This document shows positions 24,751 through 36,200 of a stretch of DNA of 64,000 nucleotides, piece after piece; within the stretch, counting starts at the first letter, position 1; each line of letters begins with the position of its first letter. The notes under the pieces were generated by a model. The model was not told where the DNA came from. It did not search any database and worked only from the letters and a program-made list of their open reading frames with translations. The position numbers and the translations under genes were made by a program. Source of the DNA: Tomocerus qinae (lineage: Eukaryota; Arthropoda; Collembola; Entomobryomorpha; Tomoceridae); NCBI GenBank assembly GCA_020055645.1, contig CM034546.1, positions 53,692,001 through 53,756,000 on the forward strand, in the 5' to 3' direction.

Positions 24751-27645
24751 TTACACGCGATGATAAATGACTTCTTCGTCATCTTCTTCGTGAACAACTT
24801 CTACTCGTATCGATTTCAAAAAACCATTAATACTTGGGGGTGGTTCACCTACAAAGTCATCGTTACTAAAATCAAATAGACTTTCCAAATAATCCGTGTC
24901 TCGAATGAGCCTGACTTCATCTCCTTCATCACTATCAGAAGTATCATCTTCAACATCAACTGGAATTCGAATTTCCTTTTGGTTGGAAAATGAAAAAACT
25001 TTTTCTCCGTTGATAAAAGTAATTTCGAAGGTTTCCAAAAGTGGGAATATTTCTTTAGAGACATCATACAATTGGCAGAAGTATCTCCAATAACCACTTG
25101 TACTCAAAATGCCAATTAATGGATCTTCGAGGATAGTAAGAGACATTTTTGTGAGACTAGCGCATTTAATTCTTTTGATTCGTGCATCAATATTATCTTC
25201 TTGAGTCGTGTAATTAATGAAGTGGCAGTCAAATGTTTTTAACTGCGGGACCAAATTTGTCCAAGCTTCTCCACCTCTAAACAATCGCCTCAAAACCTTG
25301 TGACCATGGCGTGCCTCGAGAACAGTTAACTTGGACATTTTTGGGAAAGGAGGCAGAATTCGATCATCTGAAAACAAAAATAGACACTGAAATTTGAACC
25401 AAAACTAAAATAATCGTAATTTATAAAAAATTATAAAATGTAAAGTTTAAAACCCATAAAAATGATTTTCTAATGAAATTTATAACTGTAAATAAATATT
25501 TTAAAAATTTACGATTTAAAATATCTGATAAGCAGCTTCCATTGCCAATAAATTCTGGTAGTCGAATTGTGAGTTTTTGTAGATTATTTTTTTGCCAGTC
25601 AAGGAAACCGTAAAAGGAACTTATGTTAAGATCCACGCGGTTATCTTCGCAATTAGCAAATTCGAAATCAGCTGTGAGGGAAATTAATTTGATGCTATTA
25701 TCAGCTGATAATTGTGACAGTGCTTGAAACATATTAAATGAATCCATATTCTGACACTTCCAATCATTTATGGTTAAGTGTTTCAAGAATTTCAAATTTT
25801 TCTTCGGTAGTTGTTGAATCATTTCAATCATTGCAGGACAAGAATTGATTTCCAAAGATTCCAATTTTGTTGTGCGTTTAATGATATCCTCAAATACAAA
25901 TGCCACAATTTGTTTTTGATGAAAGGTCAAAGGTCGATATCCTTCAGAGCCAATACGAATGCTTACATCCTTTAAATTACGTAATGTATCTTGTGGGAAT
26001 GGATCTTCATCTTCGCCTCCGAAATAACCAAATCCTGTACTGGGATGAAGTTGTGACAATGAAATTGTCAGGGAAAGTTGCTCGATATTTGGCATGTAAG
26101 ACAATAATATATGTCTGAAGGAATTAATTTCTTCTACAGAAATCTTCTTTGAGTTTTCTCGCACATCAGCTTTGAAATTTCGAATTGAGTCACCATAAAC
26201 GAATAAGAATTGACCATTTATCCGATTTCCCCAATCCCAAGCCTCGTTGTAAAAATAATATGAATCGAAAGGAATTTCTTTGCCATCAAACGCACACATG
26301 AGATTCTTTGTGGTTTTTGATTCTTTGTGACTTTTTCCCAAATATCCATTGTGAACGAACGATCCCGTATCTCTGAGCACAACAGCAACTTTCTTTCGGA
26401 ACATATTTAGGGATAAGTTCCTCCACTTTTGGCAAACAAGACGACATGATTTTAAATCGCTAGCACCCAGAAACTTGAAAATGTTTTGCAAAATCTGTAG
26501 AAAATTCATGTTATTAGTTATAATTATATAAGTAAACTATATTTTAAGATACAGCCTTTTTTAAAGCATAAAATATTCATTTCAGTAGTTCGTTTAAAAT
26601 TCAAATCGAAATAACACATTTTTGAAATACAAGTTATCTAACAATTTTTCAACATCTAGTTTTGAAGGAATGAAACAAGATAATTAGCATGAATTTGGAA
26701 AGAGCCCATTTGGATATCAAAAACTATCAAGGACGTATTTAGGGATGGGCTATACGGGCTGAAGCCCCCCCCCCCCCGAAATCCAAGAAAAAGGGATTTT
26801 TTTCACAAAATAGCAAAAAATTTCTTTTTAGGCCATTTTTGACTCATTTCCTTCAAAAATGGCCAAAAATTTTCACGCTACTTATAAACGAATATATATA
26901 CTTAAAATATCCACTGGAAATCCAGCCCCCTCCGAAACTCAGTTCGGCATACGTGCTTGAAAACTATAGTAAACTAATTATATTATCACTAACCAATTCA
27001 ATATATAGTGCTGCAGGGCCTTCTTCCGAAGAAGATTCTTCATCTGTTTCTGTTTCTGGTCTGTGAAAACATTAGTAAGTAAATAATTAATACTAAAATA
27101 TTTAGCACGTAATTGTCGATTGTCAAATAAATGCATTTTCTTACTCCGTAAGTCCGAAAGAAGATAATCCCCTCATCCACTCATTATAAATCTCTTCTTC
27201 CTTCCTCTCAACCCTCCTCACTATTTCCCTGGGCCCCACTCGGCTACCTGAAATAATAAATAATGTCAACCATTTAAATACAAACCTTCAATGATTTCAG
27301 CATTATTTTTATAAAGTAGGCGTACCTAAATAGAGTATTTGATGTCTCATAACTATAACTAATTTTTAATCATTTAAATTTTCATATTAACGCGACAAAA
27401 ATATTTAGACGAACTTTTCTTAAAATAGTAAATTGGAAAAACACAAGAAAAACCAATTTAATCCTTTGATGCAGTGAAAAACTGACCGAGACAGTGAAAT
27501 TTTATCCTATCCTGAAAGGTAAACATAGAATTTCTTTCCATTTTCACTTACTTGATGACTTGTTTTGGCTGTTGCCTGCATCCCTTTCTGGATACGTCGC
27601 AAATACGAGATTTGTTCCTGACACCTGACGCCGTCCGGACTCCAT
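24751..27645 (-). CDS. F-box protein with leucine-rich body, paralogue 2
   Basis: Five exons: 27645-27552, 27247-27145, 27060-26994, 26494-25513 and 25367-24751. All have GT-AG sites and consistent phases, totalling 1863 nt, giving 620 aa. The start is the ATG at 27645. The F-box is split by intron 3: LYIEL joined to ILQNIFKFLGASDLKSCRLVC, residues about 84-122. The body is clearly paralogous to the gene at 19763-23372 (shared SYYFYNEAWDWG, FKADVRENS, KLESLEINSCPAM). Exon structure is the same, and exon 2 in both ends with LS-x-FG. The N-terminal 80 residues are charged and diverged. The C terminus is acidic but less extreme than in paralogue 1. Likely role: SCF substrate receptor, target unknown. 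Intron 3 carries a repeat relic with a long C tract. Confidence 0.8.
26735..26830. repeat. Repeat-like relic with long C homopolymer in an F-box intron
   Basis: Within intron 3 of the second F-box gene, a more GC-rich patch reads gggatgggctatacgggctg followed by a run of about 15 C and an A-rich stretch. The composition differs from the surrounding intron and looks like a fragment of a dispersed repeat. No second copy was found in the window. Confidence 0.35.
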
Positions 27646-28514
27646 ACCACTGCTCTTCAACTTTGATTGCTGACAACAATTAAAACTTTAGAATATGGGA
27701 TTAATATCTTACAAAGTTATAACAACCGTCCACCGTGGGCTTTCTGTCTCAACTAGAATTAAGTATTTGAGATTATTTTTCGATTGGGCTAAACACTGAA
27801 ACCAAATTAGTTGAATGTCAAACGATTAGATGATAGATTACTATGCAACTTGTTTATCCTTCATCCTTGGAGCAAGATTTATTGGTATTCTTGTTGAGAA
27901 GAGTGAACTATGCTGTGGAATAAAACAACAGATGGATATTTTATGCGTTTGTATTTAGTACTACCACAATGTCCTTGAATTGGAAAGGATTCATTCAATA
28001 CTACCTTTTAGTCCTATAGCTATATGCATTCTCACGTAGATCATGGATTTTCGATGTTATCATATAATATACTTATATCATAGTGCTTATTGCTTCCATA
28101 ACGAATTGCACATATTTCAATATTTTCAATGTCTATGCTTTAAATCCATTCTTCTGACGCTTTCATATAGGGTAGTAAATAAGTAACAGTTTCAAAAAAT
28201 CCATTGGTAATTAATTCATATAGCCCATTAAAATTTATTTATCAACATTATTACATAGAAATTGCAAAAAATGGGGACTAAAAATAAGAACATACCTAGT
28301 AAATACCTTTTCCATTAAATAACATCACCAATTTTTATGAAAACTATTAACAAAAGTGAAATTCATTAAAACTTGGAAGAATTTTAATACACATGGTTCA
28401 TATATACAATTACTAAATACAATTCATTAGACATAAGTTAGGTACAGTGAAATCAAAATGTTAATCAGAGGTTAATTGTGATTATGAAAGAAGTTTAGTA
28501 TGAAGTATGAAAGA
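27646..28514. other. Intergenic region
   Basis: Promoter side of F-box paralogue 2 and 3' flank of the Maelstrom-like gene. Nothing else recognised. Confidence 0.5.
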
Positions 28515-31500
28515 TCATGGTCGTCCAAAGGTGTGTTCTGCAGATACATCAATGTTCTCAGGTAAAGTGGAATTTGGAGCTTGTTGACCAAAAGTAGAAG
28601 CAGGATTGTTGCGAGGTCGAATGCCATGAAACGGGACGTTAGGATGACGCTGCGAGATCGGAGGTCCTCCATTTCCTGCTGTATTATCCATTCGTCTCAT
28701 CTGATTGCTATTCTGGTCTAGGTGGTTGAAGCTATGAGGTGCATCTGGCCTGATGTTTGATTGCAATGAGTTGAGGTAGTAGACATTCCGCATTGATGGC
28801 ATCTGTGGCAGGAGGAGTGGTATAGAAACCAAAGTGGGGCAGAAGACCAATGCCGGAACAAGTGTAGGAATAGCTATATTCTGTTCCTGCTGAATATTCG
28901 AAAGAGCAATTAGTTCATTGCTGAGGATTTTGTGAGGATGAATTAGATATAAAATTGATCTTGAATCATATAAACTTACAGGGTAGACATTTGGAGTTGC
29001 ATTTTGAGGTGCAAGTGGAGGAAATCTGACTTGGGGTCTGTTGATAACTGGATTCATATTCTGTCCCTGTATTATACATTATCAAAAATACATGATTATG
29101 ATTACTTTCACATTTATGATACGAATTTAAAATTAGATAGGCATGGATTTACATAACATATTAATATTAAAGTAGCCAACTTACAGCGTAGACATTTCCA
29201 GGATTATTTTGAGAAACCGGTGGAAAAAATCGGACTTCGGGTACACGAAAGGATGTTCCAATATCTGGATTCGTATTCTGTCCCTGTATATATTCAAAAG
29301 TGAACGATTATTTTGATACTTACCATATGCATTTAAAATTAGTCTAATACTAATTAAACTTACAGCGTAGATATTTGCAGGACTCTGTTGAGGTCCTGGT
29401 GGAGAAAATCTGACTTCGGGTACACGCAACGATGTGCCAATATTTGGATTCGTATTCTGTCCCTGTATATATTCAAAAGTAAACGATTATTTTGATACTT
29501 ACGATATGGATTTAAAATTAGGCTAACACAAAATAAATTACAGCATAGGTATTTGCAGGATTGTGTTGAGGTCCTGGTCCTGATGCAGAAAATCTGACTT
29601 GGGGTGCACCAAAGGATGCGCCAATATCTGAATTCGTGTTCTGTCCCTGTATATATTCAAAAGTGAACGATTATTTTGATACTTACGATATGGATTTAAA
29701 ATAAGCTAATACTAAATAAACTTACAGCGTAGATATTTGCAGGATTCTGTTGAGGTCCTGGTGCAGAAAATCTGACTTGGGGTGCACCAAAGGATGTGCT
29801 AATATCTGGATTCGTATTTTGTCCCTGTATATATTCAAAAGCAAACGATTATTTTGATACTTACGACGGATTTATAATTTATCTAATATACTTATGCATT
29901 ATTGCGTGGTATACATACAGCGTAGATATTTGCAGGATTCTGTTGAGGTCCTGGCGGAGAATATCTAACTTCAGGTTTTCCAAGTGCTGTGTCATTTTTT
30001 GATTCCATATTCTGCCCCTGTTTAAACTGTATTACGATAAAATGGATATGATTAATTTTATACTTATGAATATGAATTAAAATTAAAGAATAAACTTACG
30101 TTGTTGACATTTGCAAGATTATTTTGCATAGCAGGTGGACACAATCTGTCTTGGGGTTCAGAAAGCTGTGGTCTAATACTCGGATTCACACTCTGTCCCT
30201 GTTTCACATCACAAAGTGCATGATTATTATGTTTATACATGTGAGCAACGAATTTAAACTTTTTAAACAAATTATAAACTTACAGCGTAGACATTTTCAG
30301 GTTCCGGTGGAGAAACTGACGATTCACTAAGCAACGTATTAATCCCCTGAGAAGTATTTACTGGAAGAGGTATGGTAACATCAGGAACAAGTATTTTCTC
30401 GAATTCAGTCGATTTAGCAACTTCGACATTAGAACTGCCATTTATGATTGGTAATTCTTCAGACTTGTAATTTTTCTAAGTAAGAAAATTATTTCAGTAT
30501 ATATGAAATTAATTGAAAGATTGACTCAAATTAATTATTATTATAAGAACTATAATATCTGTACTTACCGGGATCAGAATTGGGACTCGGCGTTCAAAAA
30601 TAGTGGACCAGTACTTGAGTTGATTAATTCGCTTGTTTAATTCTTCCTTTTCACTTAACATGGATGGGGTATGTATTCCAACAGTAGCAACTTCTGGATC
30701 CGCTAATATCCCAGTGATATTATATGCGTGTAAGTTGACATTTCTTAATGGACAGTAGCAAAATCCTTTGTAAGTCTAGAATAAAAAATATATCATGCAA
30801 TTATTTATGTATGTTTATCAATTTATGATTTGTCATACTATACAAATTTTATTAGATATAATTATAAGTATAAATCAATAATACCGTTCTATGGTAATTA
30901 CAAGCCATCCTCTTCAACTTCTTGTACTTGGTCTGTTCCAATATTTCAAATGCTTCTTGGTCAAATGAGTGACCTGACACCAGCGGATATTTATTTTTTG
31001 TGTAGATGTCACATGCCATTTGGGAGAGTACGTATTCCAGGGGAAATATCTGATAGCCGAAAAAGTCTCCGCCTGAAAAATCACAATTCATGGTCATTTA
31101 AATTGAATACTTTCGTATCTACGAAGGAAATTAATTTTGTGCTGTACTAAAAGATGCTATTACCTCTTCTTTTAAACAGAAAATCCAAACAGGAAGTCAC
31201 TCTGTCGTACTCCGACTTCCGGCAAAATAGAAGTGCGTGCTGATTTATCCCATTCCCATATCGATGCTAACAAATAGAATCAAATTAATATTAATCACTA
31301 CGATTTATTTTGTCGTCCATGAAAATACTTGTTTGTCGTACTCATAATCTTTCTTACCTTTTTCCGAAATAGGTTTAACGTCTGGATGCACTCATTGTAA
31401 TTGTCTTCTGGCTCCCATGTTGTTGGCAACTGCAGAAGATTTTCAATGCTTTTTAAAGCTTCGGTTGGCACATTGTTTCCTGGAATAACAATAAAGGAGT

Positions 31501-32258
31501 AGAATGAAAGTCTGTAAAACTTGTCATCAAATAGTAACCAAATGATTGCTAATGAAGTAGAAATAAATTAAGATTTTTGGATAACTGTGTAGACGAAACA
31601 TTAATTCGCATTTGCCAGGAAACATTTTATATAATATGTATGATTTCAAATGTGATTAGGTTTGTTTACCATGTTTGATGTAGAATGAGCAGTTGTCCAT
31701 TACTCCGTGGTGCACGGAAAAGGCTGACAAAGCCATTTCTCCTGGGATGAGTTGACCCTTTAGCTCCTTTTCTCCAACGGCAGAAAAGTCGATAAGGACA
31801 ACGACGATTTCCGGGACCGGTTTCGAGTTAACAAAATCGTTTACTTTTTCTTTGTAGTATGCTTCCATTTTCAGATATCCATTGAAAAGCTCTTTTGTAT
31901 TCTCTTCGGTATTTTGCTTTTCTAATTCATCAACCCTGTCATAAATACATTAAAAAATAGTCAATTAAATTATATAATCAATAAAATAGAAATTGATACT
32001 AAAATGCAATAAATTGTTTTAAATTGTTAAATTGTAGTAATTGACTCACTTGCTATCACAAAGGCTGTTAGCATTTTCACCCAACTCGGGAATTTTCCGA
32101 ACATCCATGCTGACGTTTTTATTAAATGTTTTAATTTTGTAGACAAAGGAGCACAAAGCGAGGTAGATGTGATTCGTTCCAAGTCCAAAATCAAAATGAA
32201 GTTTTCGAATCTGACTCAAGACTAAAACACCAAGAGCTGTGCCACCATTTTGTATCAT
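28515..32258 (-). CDS. mael: Maelstrom-like protein (piRNA pathway) with long repetitive C terminus
   Basis: Fifteen-exon model, all GT-AG and in phase: 32258-32050, 31935-31670, 31479-31358, 31266-31164, 31072-30885, 30775-30569, 30475-30284, then 30198-30100, 30017-29919, 29824-29726, 29646-29542, 29462-29364, 29283-29185, 29066-28980 and 28886-28515. It is 2346 nt, giving 781 aa. Residues about 100-340 match the Maelstrom domain, an RNase-H-like fold without the usual catalytic residues. It shows a VVLIDF strand, then LIPGEMALSAFSVHHGVMDN; later CLDFLF, FGYQIFPLEYVLSQM, and ACNYH with a following Cys (GFCYC), the zinc-binding Cys/His pattern of the family. Known family role: nuclear piRNA silencing and piRNA precursor handling in germ cells. 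The N-terminal HMG box is not evident. The start ATG at 32258 follows an in-frame stop, but an upstream exon cannot be excluded. The C-terminal half is a repeat array with no known function. Confidence 0.78.
28980..30198 (-). repeat. Array of seven tandemly duplicated frame-neutral exons
   Basis: Seven exons of 99, 99, 99, 105, 99, 99 and 87 nt, spaced 178-217 bp start to start, each preceded by ctgt-rich acceptors and followed by GTAAGT-like donors. Each begins with Gly-Gln-Asn/Ser and mostly ends with Ala-Asn-(Ile/Val)-Tyr-(Ala/Pro); the consensus core is PEVRFSPPGPQQNPANIY. All are phase 0-0, so any subset can be skipped without a frameshift. The introns are also alike (tatatattcaaaag phrase), showing that exon plus intron was the duplicated unit. 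The flanking exons carry half-units: the preceding one ends ENVYA, the last begins EQN. Confidence 0.9.
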
Positions 32259-33229
32259 TCCGTCCCATCGTGACTACAGCTCCAGGCCCCAGACAAAGGC
32301 CAGCACAATGTTTTGCATAATTTATTTGTTATAAAATATGTAAAAAGACAATTATCTATCCTGCATTGGGCTTGCGCATAAAATATGTCGCTTTAATGGT
32401 TTCTAATATTTTTTACTTAACAGCAGATGGATACTATGCGCAAGTGTGAAGTTATTTTACTAGCCATGGGTATCACAGCTACAAACTATGCATATCATTA
32501 TCATTTGCATACCTTGCATTATAGATATCTAAATATCTAGCTGATAAAATCCCTAATTCTATAGAAATAAGTAATTATGAATTGATTCTCTGATTTCTTT
32601 CGCTAAAAATTGAATACACCAATATGATTTTATTTCTCGTAGTAGTAATGATTTATTACATTAACCAGGTACTTAATTTCATAGGCATATTGGTAAATAT
32701 TAGAAAAAATGTTTTTAAACCCAAAGTGGAGCTTTTATGTTTTATATTTAGGTCATTGGTCAAATATAAAAGGGAAAGTCACAATAAGACAAGTAGTATT
32801 AAAAAATAGAAAAATTATTGACACTTAAAATAAAAATATGAGAGATGAACACTTTTATTAATTAATTTTTCATTCCAAAACATAAAACAATACCATATTA
32901 ATTATTAGTTAAGAACGGAATAGGAAGTTCTTATGCCTTAAATGCCATAAACAAAACTGCAAACGTATATACTATATTATTATAGTGAATTGTAAATTGA
33001 AACACTGAACTTGACTTTAAAACTACGTCTATAAAATTGATACTGTGGATTTTGAAAATGTAAGTAGCTAATTAATTATGGCTGAATATAAATCGCATGT
33101 AAAAGAGACAGCCATTTAGAAGGGAACCATATACAAAATAATTATATTGGAATCTATATTGAATTATTGGAATCTATATTGAATTATTGGAAAGAAAACT
33201 TAACTGGGAGTAAATATTTCAACAGCGAT
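32259..33229. other. Intergenic region
   Basis: Between the Maelstrom-like gene and MSH6, both on the minus strand. A direct duplication of about 22 bp (attattggaatctatattga) lies at about 33145-33190, in the presumed MSH6 3' UTR. The 61-codon frame at 32624 is not supported. Confidence 0.5.
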
Positions 33230-36200
33230 CTATAACTCTGCTATCAATTTTTTCATTTCGATCAAATGAGTACGAAAAGTGTTGACCTTAGTTACATTTT
33301 CTTCAAATTTCTCCCCCATCATCTCAGCTTCGCTTACAATTTCGTTAGGTACACCGGAGATTCTTGCAGCGTGGAATCCATAAGATTTGTCACAATGGCC
33401 GTCAACCATAACGTATAGAAAAGTCAGTTTCTCAACATCGGCATTGCCTTCTTTCACCTTCTTAACTTCAAATGCCTAAAGGGAAATACATTTTTATTAC
33501 AGTAAATCCCTACCAAATGATAGTAGTTGTAAATTAATTGATTTTATTTTAAATAATTGTACCATGTGTTTCAATTGAACAGAGTCCATATCCTTCATTC
33601 CGTAAGCCAAAGTGTGATAATGGGTGGCGAAAACGGTCCGAATGTGTTGATCGGCCAAGTATGTAGCTACTGACTGGGCGATTGACATTCCGTCATATGT
33701 AGACGTTCCTCTTCCTAGCTCGTCAATCAGCACCAAAGATTTCTTGGTACCATACCGTAGAATCGAAGCGGTTTCGGATACTTCAACGTGGAACGTGCTC
33801 TCACCCCCACAGATGTTATCATTAGCTCCAATTCGAGTGAATACGCGATCAATCGTACTCAACTCACAGCTTTCTGCAGGAACGTAACATCCCTAAAGAT
33901 AAAATAATCTATTTATCCCGTCCAGAAAATAAAAATCACAATTATTGTTAATTAAGGGTCTATTTCACAATAAATAACAAAAAAGTCGACTATAATTTAA
34001 AATAATTTTGAAAACAAAATCATTCACGTGTTTCAAAATCGCCTGAAAAGTCTTTGAGACAGAATATATTATATAATATTTTATAGGAGATTAAAACAAT
34101 TACCATATGACTAAGAATGGCGATAAGGCCAACTTGTCTCATTAAAGTAGATTTTCCACCCATATTAGCTCCAGTGAGTAAAATGAAGTTCCCTTTGCCA
34201 CCTTCAGTTTCAGTGGAAGACATATAGCAATCATTCGGAATGTATGTATCCGAGAAAAACGATGGATGACGACCTTGTACAATCTTTAGGAATGGCTCCT
34301 CGGAATCGTGTAAAATTGGACGACACATGTCATGACTTTTTGAGTATTTTGTCAAAGACAACAATACATCCAAAACTGCGATTGACTTAATAGCTGTAAT
34401 CCAGAGCTCACGACTAAAAACAAAATAAACATTTATTTCAACATAATAAATATAGAATAATTCCTGTTGAAAGCAATTAAAGCTCAGAAATGTGGTAACC
34501 TTTGATCAAACTGCCAAAACATCTGTCGGGTAACGTCAGTTAATACAAAATCACGGTTTTTCTCTGCTGCAATTATTCGTTTTAAGAAATCCTACAAACA
34601 ACATTTATAAAGGGGTTGTTACTCCATTGAATTGAATACAGTGTATTATTTTTCTATAAATTCTGCACTGTTTCAATATACAAATAAAAAGGTATGTATT
34701 TAGTACCATTAAATTGACTTACCTCGGATTTATCATTTGTATATCTTTTGAAACCTTTTTTGGAAGAACTCATTTTGAAAGACATGGGCACTTTTATTTT
34801 CTCTGGCATTTGGATTTGAAATCGTTTCTTATCGTTGCCGAAATATTCAGCTTTGCAATTATATTCATTGCTTAGCTTCTTTATATAAACAACCGATTCG
34901 TGTTTAATGTCTTCTATTTCCTCCAATGCGTTATCATACTCGATGCAAGATCCTTTTGTTGGAATAATACGTCCTTCCTTTACTGCAGCGTCCGGATTAA
35001 ATGCCCGCTATAAAATACGTAACATTTGCATATTATAATTCATATCTCATCATCTAACTACTTTTCTTATAAAATATGTATTTACATCAAAATAGTCGAA
35101 GAAATCGTCCAAATCAGGAAATTCATTAACCAGCTTCAAAAGCATATCAGACTTGATGTCCTTTTTAAAATCTGTTTAGAATGTTGAATGTTAAAAGTTA
35201 TAATACCATTTCATATTAATACTTAAAACATAATTTCTTAATTGCTTACCCGATTTCATTAAAGATATGGCACTACGACATTTTTTCATTCCTTTGAGTA
35301 AGTTGACAAAGTCAAAAATTCTATTTTTTGAATATTTTATAAATTCATAAAGCTGAGCTTGCCCATCAGGATGGAGAGTACTTCGATGTTCACTCCCCAA
35401 AATGTGCATTCTAGAAAATTCCAAAACAATTCCATTTTTTTGTGTTAAATAATATTTCTTCCAGTGGCAATCATAATTGATCTTACTTATTAACAAGTCT
35501 CTCCAAGTCAGGAATCGAAGTTAAAGTCGAAGTGAGTTTTTCACTCAAATCTTCCAGATCCATTAAATTTTCAATAGCGTCAAGACGCTGTTCGATGCAA
35601 CTGGCTTCGCCTAATGGTTGACATAGCCAAATTCTCAGTAATCTCTTTCCAAATGGAGTTCGACAACGATCAAGTACAGACAGTATATTGTTAGGACCCT
35701 CGACAATTTCCAAAGTTTTTAACGTCACAGAGTCAATCGTCTAAAATTCAAAAATAAAACAATAAGATGATTAAAATAAAAAATTATAAAAATAATTTAT
35801 TTAATTAATTAATAATTAAATTAAACAATAAATAATTAAACTAATTAATAATTAAATAATAAATAATTAAAGTAACTAATTTATAATTAAATCATAAATA
35901 ATTAAAGTAACTAATTTATAATTAAATCATAAATAATTAAAGTAACTAATTTATAATTAAATAAAATAATAAATATTTAAATTAATAATTAAATTGAAAT
36001 TTAAAAGAAAATATTAATTAAATTACCATGAAGGCTCCTTTGGTAGAAACTGTATTGACGTTGGTTGGAACGTCATTCAAATGTTCCATCGGATAATACA
36101 ATTCAAATCGGCCAAGAGACAGCAGATCAATGTGACAACGACAGTCAGCCAAATATTGAATAACACCACCCAAGCACTTTAAACCAAGTCCCCAGTCTTC

